Source: Bradyrhizobium diazoefficiens (GTDB lineage Bacteria; Pseudomonadota; Alphaproteobacteria; Rhizobiales; Xanthobacteraceae). Taken from it: a DNA stretch of 64,000 nucleotides. The notes beneath the pieces were generated by a model. That model did not search any database and was not told the DNA's origin. It saw only the letters and a program-made list of their open reading frames with translations. Of this stretch, positions 16,594-24,850 are shown piece after piece. Made by a program: the position numbers and the translations under genes. The stretch lies in NCBI RefSeq assembly GCF_018129965.1, contig NZ_JAFCKW010000010.1, positions 1-64,000 of the forward strand, in the 5' to 3' direction. Positions within the stretch are counted from its first letter, which is position 1. The number at the start of each line of letters is the position of its first letter.

Positions 16594-17376
16594 ATGCCCA
16601 TGATCGATGCCGACGGTTGCCTGCTCAACGTCTCCGTCGAGGGCCGCGATGGCGGGCCGACCCTGATGTTGTCCAATTCGCTCGGCTGCACGCTGCAGAT
16701 GTGGGAGCCGCAGATGAAGGCGCTGACGCAGGTGTTCCGCGTCATCCGCTACGACCGCCGCGGCCACGGCAAGTCCAACGTGCCGCCCGCGCCCTACACG
16801 ATGGAACGCTTCGGCCGCGACGTCCTCGCCATCCTCGACGACCTCAACATCGAGAAGGTGCATTGGTGCGGCCTGTCGATGGGCGGCATGGTCGGGCAAT
16901 GGCTGGGCGCCAATGCGCCCGAGCGTTTCGGCAAGCTGATCCTCGCCAACACCTCCTGCTACTATGCCGAGCCGACCAAATGGCTGGAGCGCATCGACGC
17001 CGTGAAGAAGGGCGGCATCGCGGCGGTGGCCGACGGCGTCATCGGCGGCTGGCTGACCCAGGATTTCCGCGAGCGCGAACCCGACATCACCGCGAAGATG
17101 AAGGCGATGCTGCTCGCCACTCCCGTCGAGGGCTATCTGGCCTGCTGCGAAGCGCTGTCGACGCTCGACCAGCGCGCGCTGCTGCCGAAGATCAAGAGCC
17201 CGACACTGGTGATCGCCGGCCGCCACGACCAGGCAACCCCGATCTCGGCGGGCGAGCTGATCCGCTCCAACATTCCCGGCGCCAGCATGACCATCATCGA
17301 CGCCGCCCACATTTCGAATGTCGAGCAGCCGCACGCGTTCACCGACGCTGTGGTGGGATTTTTGACGCAGCGCTAG
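16594..17376 (+). CDS. pcaD: 3-oxoadipate enol-lactonase
   Basis: A 260-residue alpha/beta hydrolase that opens 3-oxoadipate enol-lactone. The nucleophile elbow GLSMGGM, the oxyanion-region LSNSLGCTLQMW, the acidic residue in AGRHDQATP and the catalytic His in DAAHISNVEQP are all visible. It lies 28 bases after pcaB, so the two are cotranscribed. Confidence 0.92.
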   Translation: MPMIDADGCLLNVSVEGRDGGPTLMLSNSLGCTLQMWEPQMKALTQVFRVIRYDRRGHGKSNVPPAPYTMERFGRDVLAILDDLNIEKVHWCGLSMGGMVGQWLGANAPERFGKLILANTSCYYAEPTKWLERIDAVKKGGIAAVADGVIGGWLTQDFREREPDITAKMKAMLLATPVEGYLACCEALSTLDQRALLPKIKSPTLVIAGRHDQATPISAGELIRSNIPGASMTIIDAAHISNVEQPHAFTDAVVGFLTQR

Positions 17377-17386
17377 CAACCAATAC

Positions 17387-17468
17387 CGTCATTCCGGGGC
17401 GCCTCGAAGAGGCGAGCCCGGAATCCCGAGATTCCGGGTTCGATGCTTCGCATCACCCCGGAATGAGC
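17387..17468. repeat. Intergenic palindromic repeat, family A, copy 2
   Basis: An 82-bp element between pcaD and pcaC that begins CGTCATTCCGGGGCGCC and ends CACCCCGGAATGA, with inner arms GAGCCCGGAATC and GATTCCGGGTTC. It matches the outer and inner arms of the 11991-12094 element. It may uncouple pcaD from pcaC expression. Confidence 0.75.
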
Positions 17469-17484
17469 GATCCGGAGAAACAAC

Positions 17485-17877
17485 ATGGACGACCAGAAGC
17501 GCCGCGATGCCGGCATGATCATGCGCCGCAAAGTGCTCGGCAATGCCTGGGTCGACAAGTCGATCGCGGGCCGCAACGCCTTCAACACCGACTTCCAGGA
17601 CATGATCACGCGCTATGCCTGGGGCGAGATCTGGACGCGGCCGCATTTCGACGAGCGCACGCGGCGGGTGCTGGTGATCGGCACCATGGTCGCGCTCGGG
17701 CAATGGGACGAATTCCGCCTGCATGTGCGTGCGGCGCTTGCCGAGGGGGGCTTCAGCCCCGACGACATCAAGGAAATCCTGCTGCAGCAGGCGATCTATT
17801 GCGGCGTGCCGGCCGTGAACCACGCAGTCAAGGAAGCCTCAGCGATTGTGCAGGAGCTCGGCCTGCTCAAGAGCTAG
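17485..17877 (+). CDS. pcaC: 4-carboxymuconolactone decarboxylase
   Basis: A 130-residue member of the AhpD/carboxymuconolactone decarboxylase family. It shows the conserved GEIWTRPHFDERTRRVLVIG and HVRAALAEGGFSPDDIKEILLQQAIYCGVPA segments. It decarboxylates gamma-carboxymuconolactone, the step before PcaD, completing a pcaBDC set. RBS GGAGA is eight bases before the ATG. Its last 39 bases overlap the end of a convergent membrane-protein gene. Confidence 0.93.
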   Translation: MDDQKRRDAGMIMRRKVLGNAWVDKSIAGRNAFNTDFQDMITRYAWGEIWTRPHFDERTRRVLVIGTMVALGQWDEFRLHVRAALAEGGFSPDDIKEILLQQAIYCGVPAVNHAVKEASAIVQELGLLKS

Positions 17878-18384
17878 CGGCGCTGGAGCATCGACGGTCT
17901 TGGGCGCCGGCGCGGGCCGTTCAATCACCACCACGATGGCGGCGCCGAGCAGCAACAGCAACTCGGTGGCGTGCAGACGAAGGGCGGCCAGCTCGCCGAC
18001 CTTCGAGGCCATCACCATGCTGGCGAACGAGATCAGGCTGCCGATCGCCAGCGCGATGCCGAGCGCCTCGTCGCTGCCGCCGGTCCTGCGGACACGCGGA
18101 ATGCACAGCAGCGCAAGGGAGATCGCAAAGAACGCGACGACCGTGAGCCGGCCCAGCGCCAGCAGCCAGGCCGCGCGCACCGTGTCCATGCCCGCCATCT
18201 GGAGATGGTCGCTGAGGAACAGCGCAACCGCGACACTCGGCCGCTCGTAGAGGCCGTGAACGGGCGCAACAATGATTTTGAAAGCCACCATGGTCCAGGC
18301 CGGAATGAAATAGGCCGCCAGCAGCGCGCCGTTGACCGAACCGATCCGCCAATTCCTGAACATGCCGCTTCCCGCTTGGACCAT
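17839..18384 (-). CDS. Hypothetical membrane protein
   Basis: A 181-residue protein with four predicted transmembrane helices, at roughly residues 17-40, 70-95, 107-130 and 140-157, and a Pro/Ala-rich C-terminal tail. I do not recognise the family. The ATG at 18384 follows GAAGG. It converges on pcaC and overlaps its end by 39 bases. Helix spacing and high third-position GC support a real gene. Confidence 0.6.
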   Translation of the reverse strand: MVQAGSGMFRNWRIGSVNGALLAAYFIPAWTMVAFKIIVAPVHGLYERPSVAVALFLSDHLQMAGMDTVRAAWLLALGRLTVVAFFAISLALLCIPRVRRTGGSDEALGIALAIGSLISFASMVMASKVGELAALRLHATELLLLLGAAIVVVIERPAPAPKTVDAPAPLALEQAELLHNR

Positions 18385-18491
18385 CACGCGCCTTCGCCGG
18401 AAGGCTTTGCCGGGAGCTAACGCGCATCGGACTGTGGCGGCAATTTAAACCCTTTGTTTACCTTAACTGCCCTGTGGATCAGTGTGTCCGC

Positions 18492-18520
18492 AAAAAAAGG
18501 CCCCGCCTTTCGGCGGGACC
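18492..18520 (-). terminator. Rho-independent terminator
   Basis: On the minus strand a 9-bp GC stem (arms 18512-18520 and 18499-18507, loop GAAA) is followed directly by seven T residues (complement of 18492-18498). It lies 48 bases after the stop of the small Gln/Gly/Pro-rich gene, which it evidently ends. Confidence 0.85.
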
Positions 18521-18567
18521 TTCCTGGCTTTGCTGCGCCGCTGGCGCATCAAATCCGATCTCTCGAT

Positions 18568-18723
18568 CTACTTCTTTTCCTGGCCGCGCTGGCCGCCCTG
18601 CTGGCCGGGCCTGTCGCCCTGGCGCTGCGGATCCTGCTGCTGCTGGCCGGGTTTCTGGCCGCCACCCTGCTGACCGGGGTTCTGGCCCTGCTGGCCGGGA
18701 TTCTGGTTCTGCTGGTTCGTCAT
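18568..18723 (-). CDS. Small Gln/Gly/Pro-rich hydrophilic protein
   Basis: A 51-residue ORF consisting almost wholly of Gln, Gly, Pro and Asn, with repeated NPGQQGQNPGQQG and KPGQQQQ units and a charged tail ending in EKK. No fold or membrane segment is expected. GGAG precedes the ATG by ten bases and a strong terminator follows, so it is very probably an expressed, well-transcribed small gene. The function is unknown; similar low-complexity mini-proteins occur in Rhizobiales genomes. It is divergent from the liv operon. Confidence 0.7.
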   Translation of the reverse strand: MTNQQNQNPGQQGQNPGQQGGGQKPGQQQQDPQRQGDRPGQQGGQRGQEKK

Positions 18724-19008
18724 TCGGGAAACTCCCTTGTTGGACGTCAGTAGATAAGCAACCGCCGTCTCGCATTTTGGTTGCTATCGGAACCAGGTTC
18801 CTCGCGCCTGCCGGAACCACAGGACGGTTTCCGTCACGAAATGACCCTGTACAAGCCACCACGCCGAGGCCTGGCCAGTTGCAGCCGCCAGTTCCCTCCT
18901 GTTACAAAACCGGACGAATGCTGAAGGGCGGCCGGGGCCCACCACGAAACATATAGACTCTTCACAGAGCTCCTTTCGAGCCGCGTCAGGTTTGGGTAAC
19001 GGCAACCT

Positions 19009-19926
19009 ATGGATTATTTCGCCCAGCAGCTCATCAACGGTCTCGTGCTCGGATCCATCTACGGCCTGATCGCGATCGGCTACACGATGGTCTACGGCAT
19101 CGTCGGCATGATCAACTTCGCCCATGGCGACGTCTTCATGATCGGCGGCTTCATCGCCCTCATCACCTTCCTGCTGCTGATATCGACCGGCCTCACCGCG
19201 ATCCCGGTGATCCTGCTCATCGTGCTGCTGGTCTCGATGGCGATCACCGCGCTCTATGGCTGGACCATCGAGCGCATCGCCTACCGGCCGCTGCGCCACT
19301 CCTTCCGCCTCGCCCCGATGCTGTCGGCGATCGGCATGTCCTTCGTGCTGACCAACTACTCGCAGGTGGCGCAGGGCGCGCGCGTCAAGCCAATCCCGCC
19401 CGTCATCACCGGCGGCTATACGCTGCACGAGAGCGCGAACGGCTTCGTGATCCAGCTTTCCAACATCCAGATCATCGTCGTCATCACCACCATCGTGCTG
19501 CTGGCGATCTTCACCTGGCTGGTGTCCCGCACGAGGCTCGGGCGCGACATGCGCGCCTGCGAGCAGGACCAGACCATGGCGGCGCTGCTCGGCGTCGACG
19601 TCGACCGCACCATCTCCATGACCTTCGTGATCGGCGCTGCGCTCGCCGCCGTCGCCGGCCTGATGTACCTGCTCTATTACGGCCTGGTCGACTTCTTCAT
19701 GGGCTTCGTCGCCGGCATCAAGGCATTCACCGCGGCCGTGCTCGGCGGCATCGGCTCGCTGCCCGGCGCCATGCTCGGGGGCCTTGCGATCGGCCTGATC
19801 GAGACGTTCTGGTCGGCCTATTTCTCGGTCGAGTACAAGGATGTCGCGGCGTTCTCGATCCTGATCGTCGTGCTGATCTTCATGCCGACCGGCCTGCTCG
19901 GCCGTCCCGAAGTCGAAAAAGTCTGA
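19009..19926 (+). CDS. livH: Branched-chain amino acid ABC transporter permease LivH
   Basis: A 305-residue inner-membrane permease with about eight helices. It starts with the family sequence QQLINGLVLGSIYGLIAIGYTMVYG and contains the GVDVDRTISMTFVIGAALAAVAG motif of LivH. It pairs with LivM to form the channel of a high-affinity Liv/Bra uptake system. The ribosome-binding site is weak. It is the first of five plus-strand genes livHMGFK; its promoter lies in 18724-19008, a gap shared with the divergent small gene. Confidence 0.93.
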   Translation: MDYFAQQLINGLVLGSIYGLIAIGYTMVYGIVGMINFAHGDVFMIGGFIALITFLLLISTGLTAIPVILLIVLLVSMAITALYGWTIERIAYRPLRHSFRLAPMLSAIGMSFVLTNYSQVAQGARVKPIPPVITGGYTLHESANGFVIQLSNIQIIVVITTIVLLAIFTWLVSRTRLGRDMRACEQDQTMAALLGVDVDRTISMTFVIGAALAAVAGLMYLLYYGLVDFFMGFVAGIKAFTAAVLGGIGSLPGAMLGGLAIGLIETFWSAYFSVEYKDVAAFSILIVVLIFMPTGLLGRPEVEKV

Positions 19927-19935
19927 CGGCCGCGC

Positions 19936-21257
<1,322 letters not shown>

Positions 21258-21261
<4 letters not shown>

Positions 21262-22091
21262 GCGGAGCGACAATTCTCAGCGTCGACCGGCTCACCATGC
21301 GCTTCGGCGGCATCGTCGCCGTGCAGGACCTGTCGTTTGCGGCCGAACGCAACAAGATCACCGCGCTGATCGGACCGAACGGCGCCGGCAAGACCACCGT
21401 CTTCAACTGCATCACCGGCTTCTACAAGCCGAGCGGCGGCACCATCCGCCTCACCCATGACGATGGCCGTGCGATCGCGCTGGAGCGGCTGAACGATTTC
21501 CGTATCGCCAAGCAGGCCAAGGTCGCCCGCACCTTCCAGAACATCCGCCTGTTTCCCGGCATGACCGCGCTGGAAAACCTGATGGTGGCGCAGCACAACG
21601 CCTTGATGCGGGCCTCGGGCTTCACGCTGCTCGGCCTGATCGGCGCGCCGGTCTACCGCGACGCCGAAAAGCGGGCGATCGATCTTGCCACCGACTGGCT
21701 CAAGCGGGTCAATCTGCTCGATCGCGCCGACGATGCGGCCGGCAATCTCGCCTATGGCGACCAGCGCCGGCTTGAGATCGCGCGCGCGATGTGCACCGAG
21801 CCTGCACTCCTGTGCCTGGACGAGCCCGCTGCCGGCCTGAACGCGCGCGAGAGCGCCGCCCTGAGCGAGCTGCTGCTCTCGATCCGCAACGAACTCGGCA
21901 CCTCGATCCTGCTGATCGAGCACGACATGTCGGTGGTGATGGAAATTTCCGACCACATCGTGGTGATGGACCATGGCGTCAAGATCGCGGAGGGATCGCC
22001 CCGCGCCGTCCGCGACGATCCCAAGGTGATCGCCGCTTATCTCGGCACCGACGAAGACGAGGCCGTGGCCGTGATGGAGAGCGGGTCGTGA
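21258..22091 (+). CDS. livG: Branched-chain amino acid ABC transporter ATPase LivG
   Basis: A 277-residue ATPase. Walker A GPNGAGKTT, signature LAYGDQRRLEIARA (the degenerate LivG form), Walker B LLCLDEPAAG and switch His in LIEHDMSVVM are visible. The ATG at 21258 is confirmed by the overlap with livM; the longer open frame upstream is not coding. The stop overlaps the GTG of livF. Confidence 0.94.
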
Positions 22092-22831
22092 CGCCGTCGC
22101 CCACTCCCCTGCTCGCGATCCGGTCCCTGCGCGCCGCCTACGGCAAGATCGAGGCCCTGAAGGGCGTCGACATCGAGATCAATGCCGGCGAGATCGTGGC
22201 CCTGATCGGCGCCAACGGCGCCGGCAAGTCGACGCTGATGATGACGATCTTCGGCAAGCCGCGCGCCCGCGCCGGCCAGATCCTGTACGAAGGCCGCGAC
22301 ATCACCGACGTTCCGACCCACGAGATCGCGCATTTGCGCATCGCGCAATCGCCGGAGGGCCGCCGCATCTTCCCGCGCATGAGCGTCGCGGAGAACCTGC
22401 AGATGGGGGCGGACGCCACCGAATGCACCGATGCCGAACGCGAGGCGACGCTGCAACGCGTGTTCTCGCTGTTTCCGCGACTGAAGGAACGCTACGCCCA
22501 GCGCGGCGGGACGCTGTCCGGCGGCGAGCAGCAGATGCTGGCGATCGGCCGCGCCCTGATGAGCCGCCCACGCCTGCTCCTGCTCGACGAGCCCTCGCTC
22601 GGACTGGCACCGCTGATCGCCCGCCAGATTTTCGACGCGATCCGCACCCTGAACCGGCAGGACGGCCTGACTGTCCTGATCGTCGAGCAGAACGCCAACC
22701 ATGCGCTCAAGCTCGCCCATCGCGGCTATGTCATGGTCAATGGCCTGATCACGCTCGCCGGGACCGGCGCCGAATTGCTGCAGCGCCCCGAGATTCGCGC
22801 CGCCTATCTGGAAGGCGGCCGGCACGGCTGA
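22088..22831 (+). CDS. livF: Branched-chain amino acid ABC transporter ATPase LivF
   Basis: A 247-residue ATPase. It shows Walker A GANGAGKST, signature LSGGEQQMLAIGRAL, Walker B LLLLDEPSLGLAP and the switch in VEQNANHAL. It begins at GTG 22088, overlapping the livG TGA (GTGA). It forms the nucleotide-binding heterodimer with LivG. Confidence 0.94.
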   Translation: MTPSPTPLLAIRSLRAAYGKIEALKGVDIEINAGEIVALIGANGAGKSTLMMTIFGKPRARAGQILYEGRDITDVPTHEIAHLRIAQSPEGRRIFPRMSVAENLQMGADATECTDAEREATLQRVFSLFPRLKERYAQRGGTLSGGEQQMLAIGRALMSRPRLLLLDEPSLGLAPLIARQIFDAIRTLNRQDGLTVLIVEQNANHALKLAHRGYVMVNGLITLAGTGAELLQRPEIRAAYLEGGRHG

Positions 22832-22990
22832 GCGGCCAAGGCCCGATCAAGTGCGGCCGGATGCGGCGAGATATCTCCGCCAATGCCCGTATTTTGCCGG
22901 TGACTTCTCACCGAATTCATTCAAGAATGGCGCCGGTTTGGACCGGGCCCGCCCGGCAACTCCCACAGGCGACCACCCGCGAGGTATCTC

Positions 22991-24109
22991 ATGAAATCAC
23001 TCAAGCTCATCGGTCTGGCATTCGGCGCCTCGCTCGCGCTGTCGAGCGCGGCGTTCGCGCAGGATGTCACGGTTGCAGTCGCAGGCCCGATGACGGGCGG
23101 CGAGTCCGCCTTCGGCCGCCAGATGAAGAACGGCGCCGAGATGGCCGTGGCCGACATCAACGCCGCCGGCGGCGTCAACGGCAAGAAGCTCGCGCTCTCC
23201 GTCGAGGACGATGCCTGCGATCCGAAACAGGCCCGCTCGGTCGCCGAGAAGATCGCGAGCGCAAAGATGCCGTTCGTCGCCGGGCACTATTGCTCGTCGT
23301 CGTCGATTCCCGCCTCGGAGGCCTATGCCGACGGCAACGTGCTCCAGATTACCCCGGCGTCCACCAATCCGAAGTTCACCGACAGCGGATTGTGGAACGT
23401 GGCGCGCGTCTGCGGCCGCGACGACCAGCAGGGCCTGGTCGCGGCGCAGTACATCGCGAAGAACTTCAAGGGCAAGAACATCGCGATCCTCAACGACAAG
23501 ACCACCTACGGCAAGGGTCTTGCGGACGAGACCAAGAAGGCGCTCAACAAGGCCGGCATCACCGAGAAGATGTACGAGTCCTATAACAAGGGCGACAAGG
23601 ACTTCAACGCGATCGTCTCGCGCCTGAAGCGCGACAATATCGATCTCGTCTATGTCGGCGGCTACCATCAGGAAAGCGGCCTGATCCTGCGTCAGATGCG
23701 CGATCAGGGTCTCAAGACGATCCTGATGGCCGGCGACGCGCTCGCCGACAAGGAGTACGCCTCCATCACCGGTCCCGCCGGTGAAGGCACGCTGTTCACG
23801 TTCGGCCCCGATCCGCGCGAGAAGCCGACGGCGAAGAAGATCGTCGACGCCTTCAAGGCCAAGAACATCGATCCCGAGGGCTACACGCTCTACACCTATG
23901 CGGCGATGCAGGTCTGGTCGCAGGCGGCCAAGAAAGCCGGCACCACCGACGCCAAGAAGGTCATGGCGGCGATCAAGGCCGGCAAGTGGGACACCGTGAT
24001 CGGCCCGATCGAGTACGATGCCAAAGGCGATATCAAGCAGCTCGACTACGTCGTCTACAAGTGGGACGCCAAGGGCGGCTATGCCGAGATCAAGGGCAAT
24101 GGCACCTGA
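22991..24109 (+). CDS. livK: Branched-chain amino acid periplasmic binding protein LivK
   Basis: A 372-residue type I periplasmic binding protein. The signal peptide ends at AFA-QD (about residue 24). The mature protein begins with VTVAVAGPMTGGESAFGRQMKNGA, typical of Leu/Ile/Val-binding proteins. GAGG precedes the ATG. It lies 159 bases after livF; this gap holds a GAGATATCTC palindrome at 22868-22877 and small GC hairpins, so livK may have its own promoter. A strong terminator follows. Confidence 0.93.
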   Translation: MKSLKLIGLAFGASLALSSAAFAQDVTVAVAGPMTGGESAFGRQMKNGAEMAVADINAAGGVNGKKLALSVEDDACDPKQARSVAEKIASAKMPFVAGHYCSSSSIPASEAYADGNVLQITPASTNPKFTDSGLWNVARVCGRDDQQGLVAAQYIAKNFKGKNIAILNDKTTYGKGLADETKKALNKAGITEKMYESYNKGDKDFNAIVSRLKRDNIDLVYVGGYHQESGLILRQMRDQGLKTILMAGDALADKEYASITGPAGEGTLFTFGPDPREKPTAKKIVDAFKAKNIDPEGYTLYTYAAMQVWSQAAKKAGTTDAKKVMAAIKAGKWDTVIGPIEYDAKGDIKQLDYVVYKWDAKGGYAEIKGNGT

Positions 24110-24141
24110 GGCAGCAGCCTGACCTATGGCCAAACCGACCA

Positions 24142-24168
24142 ACGCCCCGGTTCGCCGGGGCGTTTTCT
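24142..24168 (+). terminator. Rho-independent terminator of the liv operon
   Basis: A 9-bp GC stem (24142-24150 with 24155-24163) with a TTCG tetraloop is followed by TTTTCTT. It lies 33 bases after the livK stop and ends the livHMGFK unit. Confidence 0.88.
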
Positions 24169-24179
24169 TGTCAGCAAGC

Positions 24180-24566
24180 TTAGACGGCCGCGGACACATC
24201 CCCGCCCGCCGCAGCCTGCGCTTTGCGGAGCGATTGCAGCAGATCGTGCGGCCGAAACGGCTTTTGCAGACAGACGACGCCGCCGAGATCCGGCGCCTCG
24301 CCCATGAAATCCAGCGGCGTCATGCCGGAGACCGCCACGATCGGAAATCCGGGAACCTGCTCGCGGATGGTGGCCATCACTTCGACGCCGCTGGTGTCGG
24401 CCAGGAAGATGTCCACAATCGCCGCGTCGAATGTAGTCTCGCCGAAAGCCTTGAGACCTGCCGCGCCGCTATCGGCCTCGACCACTTCAAAATGGTTGAC
24501 CCGGAGAACGATCGCGACCATGGCACGAACGTCCTTCTGGTCGTCGATCACGAGGACACGAGGCAT
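24180..24566 (-). CDS. Single-domain response regulator (CheY-like)
   Basis: A 128-residue receiver domain without an output domain. It has the acidic pair in VLVIDDQ, the phospho-acceptor Asp in AAIVDIFLAD, and the conserved Lys in CLQKPFRPHDLL. The ATG at 24566 places the domain at the very N-terminus; an upstream in-frame extension has no support. It is divergent from a hybrid histidine kinase whose start is about 285 bases away, so phosphorelay between the two is plausible. Confidence 0.87.
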   Translation of the reverse strand: MPRVLVIDDQKDVRAMVAIVLRVNHFEVVEADSGAAGLKAFGETTFDAAIVDIFLADTSGVEVMATIREQVPGFPIVAVSGMTPLDFMGEAPDLGGVVCLQKPFRPHDLLQSLRKAQAAAGGDVSAAV

Positions 24567-24850
24567 GGGAAAAAACTCGCGAATTGATATAATGAATTGG
24601 TTCAATACACCGTTGAGGTGCGGCAAGGCAGTATGAGTCAGTCGAGTAAAGCACCCCTTACCGGATATCTGTTCCGCCTCCCCCTTCAAGTTAAGTAAGC
24701 TGTAACCCACGGTTGAGTCGCAAGCGCTTTCTGTCAGGATGCGCGCCAAGTGTCGGCGACCGCAGCGGTCGGCTACCGCGGCGGAAGCTGCTGTCCCGGA
24801 CGGAAGAGATTGACGTACGAGGTCACCATGCCGGCTTGCGAGAGATCGAC

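Noticed and set aside
15026..16745. Long minus-strand open frame of 682 codons across pcaB and coxG
   Set aside because: It crosses two well-supported genes, has no recognisable domain, and its composition is rich in Arg, Gly and His as expected for an antisense frame.
18499..18520. Terminator for the membrane-protein gene at 17839-18384
   Set aside because: That gene is transcribed away from the hairpin, so it lies upstream of it. The T-run is on the minus strand right after the small Gln/Gly/Pro-rich gene.
22868..22877. GAGATATCTC palindrome between livF and livK as a regulator site
   Set aside because: A 10-bp palindrome is weak evidence and no known consensus matches; mentioned in the livK entry only.
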